From positions 1,302,001-1,366,000 of the forward strand of contig NZ_CP131913.1 of NCBI RefSeq assembly GCF_030704205.1: a stretch of DNA of 64,000 bases, given 5' to 3'. The first letter of the stretch is position 1, and each line of letters opens with the position of its first letter. This DNA comes from Halomonas alkalicola (lineage in GTDB: Bacteria; Pseudomonadota; Gammaproteobacteria; Pseudomonadales; Halomonadaceae). The notes beneath the pieces are model-generated. The model worked only from the letters and a program-made list of their open reading frames with translations, was not told where the DNA came from and did no database searches. Shown in pieces: positions 7,952 to 15,651 of this stretch. The position numbers and the translations under genes are program-made.

Positions 7952-7980
7952 GCTCCCCCCTCGGTCGCGTCTCAATGGTC

Positions 7981-7995
7981 CTCGTGCAGCACGAG
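7981..7995. promoter_or_regulatory. Inverted repeat upstream of the crcB pair
   Basis: CTCGTGC-A-GCACGAG, a perfect 7-base palindrome about 30 bases upstream of the first crcB start. It may be an operator or a leader hairpin. No regulator is identified. Confidence 0.35.
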
Positions 7996-8164
7996 TCTAC
8001 CCGATCCCCCTGACGTAAGGGTGGCGCAGTGCTTGACCTACCGGCCAGAGGCCCCCTGCCCTGCGCTCGTCCTTGGAGTGCACGACAAACCTCGCTAGAG
8101 TCACGGCTCGTCTTCATGACACTATCTTGGACTTGGCAATCTTCAGGGCAGCGACATCATCCCC

Positions 8165-9916
8165 ATGAAACCCAGGCAAAATCTCGCCCTGTTTGCACGG
8201 CTGAGTGCCGCCTCCGACGGCGCCCCCCGCCTGCTGGGCACCCGGCGCATCGGGCGCTATCTGCTGCTGGCCCTGCTGCTGGTGGCCGCGCAGGCCCCAG
8301 CCAGCTGCCCCGAACCCTCCACCGCCGACCTCGCCGCCATCAAGGGAACCGACGCTGCGCCGGCCCTGCCCGAAGGCCAGGCGGTGGTGACCGAGGGCGT
8401 GGTCACCGGTGCCTTCCTGGGTCGCGACCGCCTCAACGGCTTCTACCTGCAGCAGGCCACCGAGCAGGGCCCGGGTGGGCTCTTCGTCTACATGCCCGGG
8501 GCCACCGAGCGTGACGCCGAACGCCTCGTGCCGGGCAAGCACGTCCAGCTCCACGCCCGCACCGGCGAATACCGCGGGCAGATTCAGCTGCAGCGGGTCG
8601 AGCGCGTCGAGATCTGCGCCCGCGACCAACTGCCGGAGCCCGAGGCGCTGGCCTGGCCCCTGGACGAGGAGGCGCTCTCCCGGCTGGAGGGGCGGCTGGT
8701 CGCCTTCTCTGAGCCCCTCACCGTTACCGGCAACTACGAACTGGGGCGCTATGGCTCCCTGAGGCTCGCCAATGAGCGGCTCTTCCGCCCTACCAATGCG
8801 CCGGACCATGACCAGGAGCGCGCCGTCCTGATGCTCGACGACGGCAGCTACCGTGCCTTCCCGAGCCCCATTCCCTACCTGAACGACGACGGCACCCGAC
8901 GCGTCGGCAGCCGGGTCGCGGGGCTGACCGGGGTGCTGACCCACGCCTTCGACGCCTGGCGCCTGCACCCCACCGAGACACCGCGCTTCTTGGATGCCAA
9001 CCCGCGCCCGGCGCCGCTGGACGAGCCGGGAGAGCGGCTGCGGGTGGCAGCCTTCAACGTCGAGAACTACTTCACCACCCTGGGCCAGCGCGGCGCGGCC
9101 AACGCCGAGGAGCTGGAGCGCCAGCGGGCCAAGCTCGCCGCCGCAGTGGCGGGGCTGAGTGCCGATATCCTGGCACTGGTGGAGGTTCAGAACACTCCGG
9201 GGGCGCTGGCCGACCTGGTCGAGCAGCTGAGCCTTCGCACCGGCGTGACCTACCGGGCGGTGGGCGGCCGCGCCGACCGCGGCTCCGATGCCATCAAGCT
9301 CGCCCTGCTCTACCGGCCGGACCGGGTGGAGGCGATCAGCGAGCTCCATGCCGACAACGACCCGGTGCACCATCGCCCGCCGCTGGCGGCCTTCTTCCAA
9401 CCCCGGGAGGGCGGTGAGGCCTTCGGGGTGGTGACCGCTCACTTCAAGGCCAAGAGCGGCTGCCCCGCCCGCGGCGATATCGATCAGGGCCAAGGCTGCT
9501 GGAACGAGCGCCGGGTGGCCCAGGCGAAAGCGATGGCGGCCTTCCTCGAGCGCCTCGCTACCGAGGGAAGCGAGCGGCTGCTGCTGGTCGGCGACCTCAA
9601 CGCCTATGGTGCCGAGGAGCCGATCCGCACCCTGACCGACACCGGCCTGGTCGACCTGATCGCCAGGGAGCTGCCGCCGGAGCGGCGCTACACCTATGTG
9701 TTCCACGGCGAGTCGGGCTACCTGGACCACGCCCTGGCGAGCCCCGCCCTGGCCGCGGCCGTGGCGGCGGTGCACCCCTGGCCGATCAACGCCGACGAGC
9801 CCCCCTTCCTCGGCTACGATGGCCCGGAGAGCGCCGCGGAGCTCATCCGCCCCGATCCCTTCCGCTCCTCGGACCATGACCCGGTGGTGGTGGACCTCTC
9901 GCCCGAGGGGCGGTGA
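8165..9916 (+). CDS. Secreted ExeM/NucH-type endonuclease/exonuclease/phosphatase
   Basis: 583 residues. After an unusual N-terminus (see findings), a hydrophobic stretch RRIGRYLLLALLLVAAQAPA gives a signal peptide. An OB-fold region (about 50-260, QAVVTEGVVTGAFL) is followed by the EEP nuclease domain (about 290-583) with AAFNVENYF, LVEVQN (metal Glu), LVGDLNAYG and SSDHDPVVVDL (catalytic His-Asp). The ExeM/NucH family degrades extracellular DNA, useful for phosphate and nucleotide salvage and biofilm turnover. The gene stands alone on the + strand. The first 36 residues repeat parts of the bcrC-like protein encoded at 4843. Confidence 0.9.
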   Translation: MKPRQNLALFARLSAASDGAPRLLGTRRIGRYLLLALLLVAAQAPASCPEPSTADLAAIKGTDAAPALPEGQAVVTEGVVTGAFLGRDRLNGFYLQQATEQGPGGLFVYMPGATERDAERLVPGKHVQLHARTGEYRGQIQLQRVERVEICARDQLPEPEALAWPLDEEALSRLEGRLVAFSEPLTVTGNYELGRYGSLRLANERLFRPTNAPDHDQERAVLMLDDGSYRAFPSPIPYLNDDGTRRVGSRVAGLTGVLTHAFDAWRLHPTETPRFLDANPRPAPLDEPGERLRVAAFNVENYFTTLGQRGAANAEELERQRAKLAAAVAGLSADILALVEVQNTPGALADLVEQLSLRTGVTYRAVGGRADRGSDAIKLALLYRPDRVEAISELHADNDPVHHRPPLAAFFQPREGGEAFGVVTAHFKAKSGCPARGDIDQGQGCWNERRVAQAKAMAAFLERLATEGSERLLLVGDLNAYGAEEPIRTLTDTGLVDLIARELPPERRYTYVFHGESGYLDHALASPALAAAVAAVHPWPINADEPPFLGYDGPESAAELIRPDPFRSSDHDPVVVDLSPEGR

Positions 9917-10030
9917 GCCCGGGGCGTGGAAAGAGCGTGCGCCAGGCGGCCAGAAAAGGGGTGCAGTGGCGGCCGTTTCCCGCTATCAAGAAGACACTAA
10001 AATAACAATCGCCCCTCGGGGAGGAGCCCC

Positions 10031-11800
10031 ATGGAGTCACCGCAGGATGCCGCCACCCCTCACGCCCAGGCTTCCCGCCCCTGGACGCGTCACTACCGCG
10101 ACGGCATAGCGGCCGAGCTGCCGCCCCCGGCGCACCCCAACCTGGCGGCGCTGATCAGCGAGAGCGCCGAGCGCTTCGCCGACCGGCGCGCCTTCACCAG
10201 CTGCATGCCCAACGGCATGAATGGCGCCCTGAGCTACGCCCAGGTCGATGAGGCTTCTGATGCCTTCGCCGCCTACCTGCGCGAGGGGCTCGGGCTCGCC
10301 CCGGGCAGCCGGGTCGCGGTGCAGCTCCCCAACTGCCTGAGCTACCCGATCGTGGTCTTCGGCATCCTCAAGGCGGGCTGCGTGCTGGTGAACACCAACC
10401 CGCTCTACACCGCCACGGAGATGACCCACCAGTTCCGCGACAGCGGCGCCGAGGCGCTGGTGATCGTCGATCTCTTCGTCGACAAGCTGCCCGAGGTGCT
10501 GCCCCACACCGCCATCCGCCAGGTGGTGGTGACGAGCCTCGCCCAGGGCTTCCCCCCCGTGGTGCGCCAGGTGGTGAAGGCGGTGCTCAAGTACTGGAAC
10601 CGGGTGATTCCCCCCTGCCCCGTGGAGGCCACCGCCCTCGGCGAGGCGCTGGCCGAGGGGCGACGCCTGGGCCAGGGCGTGACGGTGAAGGATTACTGGC
10701 GCGACCTGGGGCCGGAGAGCCTCGCCGCCCTGCAGTACACCGGCGGCACCACCGGGGTCGCCAAGGGCGCCATGCTCAGCCACGGCAACCTGCTCGCCAA
10801 CGTGGCCCAGATCGAGGCCATGGCCGGCTCGCACATCGGCGACGGCGAGGAGTGCGTGCTCACCGCCCTGCCGCTCTACCATATCTTCGCCTTCTCGGTG
10901 AACCTGCTCGCCTTCTTCAAGCACGGCGCCCACAACGTCCTGGTGCCCAACCCGCGGCCGATCCAGAACCTGCAGCGGGCCATCGAGAACTACCCCGTCA
11001 GTTGGATCAGCGGGGTCAACACCCTCTTCAATGCCCTGCTCAACGAGGAGTGGTTCACCCTCTACCCGCCCCGCCGGCTGCGTGCCGCGGCGGCCGGCGG
11101 CACGGCCCTGCATGCCGCCGTGGCCGAACGCTGGGAGAAAGTCACCGGCACCCCGCTGGTGGAGGGCTACGGCCTCACCGAGAGCTCGCCGGTGATCAGC
11201 TTCAACCCCCTGGTGGGAAGGCGCAAGCCGGGCAGCATCGGCATCCCGGTGCCGGGCACCGAGGTGCGCCTGGTCGATGAGGGCGGCGCGCCGGTGGCCC
11301 AGGGCGAGCCGGGGGAGCTTACCGCCCGCGGCCCCCAGGTGATGCAGGGCTACTGGCAGCAGCCGGAGGCCAGCGCCGAAGCCCTGCGCGACGGCTGGCT
11401 CTATACGGGGGATGTGGCCGCCATGGACGAGGACGGCTACCTGCGCATCGTCGACCGCAAGAAGGACCTGATCCTGGTCAGCGGCTTCAACGTCTACCCC
11501 AACGAGGTGGAAGACTGCATCGCCCTGCTGGACGCCGTGCAAGAGGTGGGAGTGATCGGCGTGCCCGACGCCGATAGCGGCGAGGCGGTGCGGGCCTATA
11601 TCGTCACCCGCGGCGAGCTCGACCCCGAGACGGTGAAGGCCCACTGCCGGAAGCACCTGGCCCGCTACAAGGTGCCCAGGCAGGTCGAATTCGTCGACGA
11701 CCTGCCCAAGAGCCCCATCGGCAAGGTGCTGCGCAAGGACCTGCGCGCCGACTACCTCAAGGATCACCCACAAGCCACCGACGGGAGCCCCGCATGCTGA
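10031..11800 (+). CDS. fadD: Long-chain acyl-CoA synthetase FadD-like
   Basis: 589 residues, a usual length for FadD. It activates fatty acids to acyl-CoA with ATP. The AMP-binding signature YTGGTTGVAKGA is at about 237-248, GYGLTESSP near 380, and the Y-x-GD segment (WLYTGDVAAMDEDGYLRIVD) with RKKDLILVSGFNVYPNEVE near 475-495. The start ATG follows GGGGAGGAGCCCC. It overlaps the next gene by 7 bases, so the two are almost certainly one operon. Substrate chain length is not determinable here. Confidence 0.92.
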   Translation: MESPQDAATPHAQASRPWTRHYRDGIAAELPPPAHPNLAALISESAERFADRRAFTSCMPNGMNGALSYAQVDEASDAFAAYLREGLGLAPGSRVAVQLPNCLSYPIVVFGILKAGCVLVNTNPLYTATEMTHQFRDSGAEALVIVDLFVDKLPEVLPHTAIRQVVVTSLAQGFPPVVRQVVKAVLKYWNRVIPPCPVEATALGEALAEGRRLGQGVTVKDYWRDLGPESLAALQYTGGTTGVAKGAMLSHGNLLANVAQIEAMAGSHIGDGEECVLTALPLYHIFAFSVNLLAFFKHGAHNVLVPNPRPIQNLQRAIENYPVSWISGVNTLFNALLNEEWFTLYPPRRLRAAAAGGTALHAAVAERWEKVTGTPLVEGYGLTESSPVISFNPLVGRRKPGSIGIPVPGTEVRLVDEGGAPVAQGEPGELTARGPQVMQGYWQQPEASAEALRDGWLYTGDVAAMDEDGYLRIVDRKKDLILVSGFNVYPNEVEDCIALLDAVQEVGVIGVPDADSGEAVRAYIVTRGELDPETVKAHCRKHLARYKVPRQVEFVDDLPKSPIGKVLRKDLRADYLKDHPQATDGSPAC

Positions 11801-12696
11801 GCCCACTCGAGGAAACGCTGCTGGCCATCATGATGGCCGTGATCATGCTGGGCATGGGGTCGTCGCTGACCTTCAAGGACTTCCGCATCGCCATGCGTCA
11901 CCCCCAGGCGATCGGTATCGGCTTCGCCTCCCAGTACCTGTTCATGCCGCTGCTCGCCTTCCTGATCGGCCGCGCCCTGCAACTGCCCCCCATCCAGGCG
12001 GTCAGCCTGATCCTGATGGGCTGCGTGCCCGGCGGCACCACCTCCAATATCTTCGCCTACTTCTCGAGGAGCCTGCTCGGCCTCTCCATCCTGATGACGG
12101 TCTGCTCGACCCTGCTGGCGGTGGTCATGGTGCCGGTGGTGCTGGCCCTCTACACCACCGGCATCGACGCCGCCTTCCGGATCCCCTCGGGTAATATCGT
12201 CGCAGTGCTCGGCGTGCTGCTGGTGCCGACCCTGTTCGGCATGTGGCTGCGCCGGCGCAACGCCAACCTCGGCGCCTGCACCGAGCTGATGGGCGGCATC
12301 CTCGGCGTGGTGGTGATCGTCTTTTTGATCGCGACTTGGGTGCCGCGCAACGGGCAACTGTTGATGACCACCGGCCCCGAGATCTACCTGGCGGCCATCG
12401 GCCTCGGCCTGTGCGGCTTCCTGATCGGCTACTGGTTCAGCCGTGCCGCCCGCCTCAACCCGCTCAAGGCCCGCACCGTGTCGCTGGAGACCGGCATCCA
12501 GAACGGGCCGCTTGCAGTGTTGATCGTCACCCTCTCGTTTGCCGGCGAGATCCAGCAGCAGATGCTGCTGATCCCGGTGATGTACTCGCTGTTCATCGTC
12601 ATCACCTCCACCTTCCTGACCTTCTACTACCGACGCCGCAGCCAGCGCGAGGAGCTCGCCCGCGACCAGGCGAAGGTGGAGGCGGCCACCCCCTGA
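11794..12696 (+). CDS. Bile acid:sodium symporter family (BASS) transporter
   Basis: 300 residues with nine to ten membrane helices and the BASS features GCVPGGTTSN and ETGIQNGPLAVLIVTL. These proteins import organic acids with Na+ in bacteria; bile acid itself is unlikely to be the native substrate. Its ATG overlaps the fadD stop (ATGCTGA), so translation is coupled to an acyl-CoA synthetase, suggesting uptake of a carboxylic acid that FadD then activates (inference). The gene ends 25 bases before the pirin gene and may be co-transcribed with it. Confidence 0.85.
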   Translation: MLSPLEETLLAIMMAVIMLGMGSSLTFKDFRIAMRHPQAIGIGFASQYLFMPLLAFLIGRALQLPPIQAVSLILMGCVPGGTTSNIFAYFSRSLLGLSILMTVCSTLLAVVMVPVVLALYTTGIDAAFRIPSGNIVAVLGVLLVPTLFGMWLRRRNANLGACTELMGGILGVVVIVFLIATWVPRNGQLLMTTGPEIYLAAIGLGLCGFLIGYWFSRAARLNPLKARTVSLETGIQNGPLAVLIVTLSFAGEIQQQMLLIPVMYSLFIVITSTFLTFYYRRRSQREELARDQAKVEAATP

Positions 12697-12721
12697 GGGA
12701 ACAACCCCGGAGGAAAACCCG

Positions 12722-13411
12722 ATGATCATTCGTCATGCCGACGAGCGCGGCTACGCCGACCACGGCTGGCTGAAGTCGCGCCACACCTTCTCGTTTGCCG
12801 ACTACTTCGACCCGCACCACATGGGCTTTCGCACGCTGCGCGTGATCAACGAGGACCGGGTCACGGGCGGCAGTGGCTTTGGCGCTCACCCCCACCGTGA
12901 CATGGAGATCCTCTCCTACGTGCTGGAAGGCGAGATGGCCCACAAGGACAGCATGGGCAACGGTGCGATCATGCGCCCGGGCGATGTGCAGCGCATGTCG
13001 GCCGGCACCGGGGTGATCCACAGCGAATTCAACAACGCCCCCGACCGGGAGCTGCACTTCCTGCAGATCTGGATCGAGCCGGAGGCGCGAGGCATCGCCC
13101 CCGGCTACGAGCAGAAGGCCTTTCCCGCCGAGCAGCGCCAGGGCGAGTGGCGGCTGGTGGTCTCTCGGCAGGGGCGCGATGGCTCGGTTAGCATCAATCA
13201 GGACGTCAACCTCTACGTCGGCCTGTTCGCTGCCGGCGAGCGGGTACCAACCCCGGAGGTGCGCCATGCCTGGCTGCACGTGGTGCGCGGCGAGGCGGAG
13301 ATCAACGGGCAGCGGCTCTCGGCCGGCGATGCCGCCGCCTTCCAGCGGGGGGAGACCATCGAAGCCGTAGGGGTAACGGAGGCGGAGCTCCTGCTCTTCG
13401 ACCTGGCCTGA
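12722..13411 (+). CDS. Pirin family protein (YhhW-like)
   Basis: 229 residues with two cupin folds. The N-terminal cupin has the pirin metal ligands: H56, H58 (FGAHPHRDME), H100 and E102 (GTGVIHSEF). Related YhhW has quercetin dioxygenase activity in vitro; the natural substrate is usually unknown. The start ATG follows CCCCGGAGGAAAACCCG, a strong ribosome site. It lies directly downstream of the fadD-BASS pair on the same strand and is convergent with the transporter at 13417, with only a 5-base gap. Confidence 0.9.
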   Translation: MIIRHADERGYADHGWLKSRHTFSFADYFDPHHMGFRTLRVINEDRVTGGSGFGAHPHRDMEILSYVLEGEMAHKDSMGNGAIMRPGDVQRMSAGTGVIHSEFNNAPDRELHFLQIWIEPEARGIAPGYEQKAFPAEQRQGEWRLVVSRQGRDGSVSINQDVNLYVGLFAAGERVPTPEVRHAWLHVVRGEAEINGQRLSAGDAAAFQRGETIEAVGVTEAELLLFDLA

Positions 13412-13416
13412 GGGGT

Positions 13417-14382
13417 TCACCTGCCATCGCGGTCGGGAATCAACCGGCTGGGCACCCAGGCCATGTAGGCCACCATGCCGAACAGCTCGACCAGCGACTG
13501 GAAGACGATGACCACCACGGCGACGTACCAGGCCTCGGGCAGCGTCAGCGCGATGGGCAGGACCACGAAGGAGTTGCGGGTGCCGAAGCTGAAGGTCAGG
13601 GTCCTGGCCGACGCCGGAGGCAGCCTGAAGCCGTGGCCGAGCAGCCTGCCCAGCAGCGCGGCCAGGGCCAGGTAGGCCACGAAGATCAGCAGCACCTGCG
13701 CCAGGACCCCGGTCAGGCCGGCCACCCGGTTCACCTGGGACGCCGCGATCAGGAACACCACGCTAGCGAGCAGGGGAACGGGCAGGAACCCCAGGCCGTG
13801 GACCAGGCGCCGGGCATTCGGGTGACGAGCCGCCAGCCGCTCGGTCAGCCAGGCCAGCGCCAGGGGCAGCAGGATCAGCCCAGCGAAGGCGCCAAGCAGC
13901 TGGCCGCTGATCGCAATCCGCAGCCAGTCACTGCCCAGGAACCACCAAAGGTAGGCCGGCAGGGCGACGATCTGGACGAGCAGCAGGATCGGCGCCGCGG
14001 CGATGGCCCTGCCGGTGTCTCCCTTGCCGAGGTGGGTGAAGCTGATGAACCAGTCGGTGCAGGGCACCAGCAGCACCAGCAACACCCCGACGAGAACGGC
14101 CGGCGCAAGCGGTAGCCACCACGCCATGACGCCCAGCATCAGCGGGATGATCACGAAGTTGCCAGTGAGCAGGGCGCCCAGAAACCGCCAATCCCGAAAC
14201 GCCAGGGAGAGCCGCGTCAACGGCACCTGGGTGAAGGTGGCATAGAGCAGGAGACCGAGCAGCGGCCACAGCAGCCGACCCAGTGACCCGGTCACGGATG
14301 GCGAGGCAAGCCCGAGCCCCAGACCGGCGAGAATCGCGACCAGGTAGACCCAGGACTGGTGGCGCTCCATGAGTTCACGCAC
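13417..14382 (-). CDS. ACR3/BASS-type transporter (arsenic-resistance-like)
   Basis: 321 residues with ten predicted helices. The segment LVPCTDWFISFTHLGKGD is the ACR3-like signature with the conserved Cys and charged residues, and FSFGTRNSFVVLPIALTLP matches the C-terminal conserved part. ACR3 proteins extrude arsenite, but many relatives annotated as arsenic resistance proteins have unknown substrates. No arsR, arsC or arsenite-related neighbour is present, so arsenic transport is not supported by context. It is transcribed alone and converges on the pirin gene. Confidence 0.75.
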   Translation of the reverse strand: MRELMERHQSWVYLVAILAGLGLGLASPSVTGSLGRLLWPLLGLLLYATFTQVPLTRLSLAFRDWRFLGALLTGNFVIIPLMLGVMAWWLPLAPAVLVGVLLVLLVPCTDWFISFTHLGKGDTGRAIAAAPILLLVQIVALPAYLWWFLGSDWLRIAISGQLLGAFAGLILLPLALAWLTERLAARHPNARRLVHGLGFLPVPLLASVVFLIAASQVNRVAGLTGVLAQVLLIFVAYLALAALLGRLLGHGFRLPPASARTLTFSFGTRNSFVVLPIALTLPEAWYVAVVVIVFQSLVELFGMVAYMAWVPSRLIPDRDGR

Positions 14383-14605
14383 TGGCGATCACCCCTGCCC
14401 CCTCGCTCTTCATCGGTTCCCGCCACCCTACCCCATTACCTGTGCCGATCAAGCCAGGCGGTGGTATCGGATGCCCTGCTCCTGACGGCATCAGTGCCTG
14501 TCGCAAATGGCTGAATACGCCAGTCGGACTTCCGCCGCGCCAGCAATACGCTGTATTGGCACTCCCCACTCTGGATGAGCAGGAGCCGCGCGGCTCGATC
14601 AAGGC

Positions 14606-14890
14606 TCAGGCAGAGGCGATCAGGCCATTCCTGCGCAGCGCCGCCACGACCTTGCGAGCGAGCCTCCCCAGGCGCGCGAGGTCGCCGAAGCGCGGCACCT
14701 CGCCCTCCTCGAGCCGGCCCTCCCACTCCTCGAGTTCGGTATCGAGGAACTCCAACAGCTTCTTGGAGCACCCCCGGCAGGGCCCACGACAGAGGCTCGA
14801 CTCGGGCGTGTCGAAGGGCACCTGCGCCCGGATCTCGTGGATCAGGCCCCGCATGGCCGTGTTGAGGTCAGGTCGAGTGCGCCGGGACAT
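14606..14890 (-). CDS. Conserved small protein with a C-x3-C-x2-C motif (94 aa)
   Basis: The 94-residue reading starts at the ATG at 14890, which has a GAGGAG ribosome site 9 bases upstream; an ATG at 14911 has none. The protein has the cluster SSLCRGPCRGCSKKLLEFLD followed by acidic and then basic helices (ELEEWEGRLEEGEVP, LGRLARKVVAALRRNGL). The three close cysteines suggest a metal site, perhaps with partners. I do not recognise a named family. An AT-rich inverted repeat CAATAC-GCT-GTATTG lies downstream at 14544-14558. Confidence 0.6.
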   Translation of the reverse strand: MSRRTRPDLNTAMRGLIHEIRAQVPFDTPESSLCRGPCRGCSKKLLEFLDTELEEWEGRLEEGEVPRFGDLARLGRLARKVVAALRRNGLIASA

Positions 14891-15282
14891 GATCTGCGTC
14901 TCCTCTGACATGGCGGGGTGTAAACCTGCGGGGCGGCAGTATCGCACCGCGGCATCGCAAGCCAGTTGCGCTGGATCAGGGGAGCGTTATTCGAACATGA
15001 CCCAGGTTTCTACTGTCCCTCGGGTGAGATGACTACAGAGAAAGATCAAATGTTAACAGTATTTACAAACGTCGTTTCTCAACTAGCCTGAGGCATAAGG
15101 GGAGCATGCCGACGGCGCGTCACCACCCTGACCCGCCAGCATCACAGAGAGCCGGAGCCCCCCTGGCACTTCGAGCAGCAGGGAGGGGCCGGTGATCCAT
15201 CAGGCCTGGCGATTACCCCACACCCCTTTCGCGAAGTCGTCATCCTTCACGTCCAGCCTCGTGCTCAAGGAGGGACAGCCAT
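14891..15282. other. Intergenic stretch upstream of the 15283 small gene
   Basis: It starts with the leader of the 14606 gene. An AT-rich patch at about 15030-15085 (AAATGTTAACAGTATTTACA) is the likely promoter zone for one or both flanking genes. The rest is GC-rich with no convincing ORF, repeat or RNA structure, and ends in a strong AAGGAGGG ribosome site for the next gene. Confidence 0.4.
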
Positions 15283-15555
15283 ATGAATATCTCCTTTGGC
15301 GCCCCGCTCACCCCCCATTGGCAGCATATCCACGCCGACTGGTGGCAAGACGATCAGGGCAACGACATCCATCGTGTCGAGATCGACGACGACGCTCTCT
15401 ACCACTGCCACCTCGCCGGCTCGCCGCTGCCCTGGGATGCGGTAGCCACCAGCCTGGACGAGGCCATGCTCCTCTGCGGCACCAGGCCACCAGAGCGTCG
15501 CGAGCCGCAACCAGAGCCCCTGCCGGGCCGCAGGAGCCGACACCAGCAGCGCTGA
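15283..15555 (+). CDS. Small protein of unknown function (90 aa)
   Basis: It starts MNISFGAPLTPHWQHIHADW behind an AAGGAGGGACAGCC ribosome site. The first 70 residues look folded, with Trp/His-rich and acidic segments (WWQDDQGNDIHRVEIDDD, then YHCHLAGSPLPWDAV). The last 20 are a basic, Pro/Gln/Arg-rich tail. There is no signal peptide or membrane helix. No family is recognised. It is convergent with hsdR, 97 bases away. Confidence 0.55.
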   Translation: MNISFGAPLTPHWQHIHADWWQDDQGNDIHRVEIDDDALYHCHLAGSPLPWDAVATSLDEAMLLCGTRPPERREPQPEPLPGRRSRHQQR

Positions 15556-15651
15556 TCCGGGAGAATGGCACGCACCCCACTAATGCAATGCCCCCAAGGA
15601 GGAACTCTGCCATTCAACGTCCCCACCCACTGGGAGCTCCAGCAACCGCGG

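Noticed and set aside
7951..8117. Fluoride riboswitch upstream of the crcB pair
   Set aside because: I looked for the crcB-type riboswitch pattern in the leader and could not recognise it; only a short inverted repeat was found.
13417..14382. Arsenic operon
   Set aside because: Only the ACR3-like protein is present. No arsR or arsC is nearby, so arsenic resistance is not claimed.
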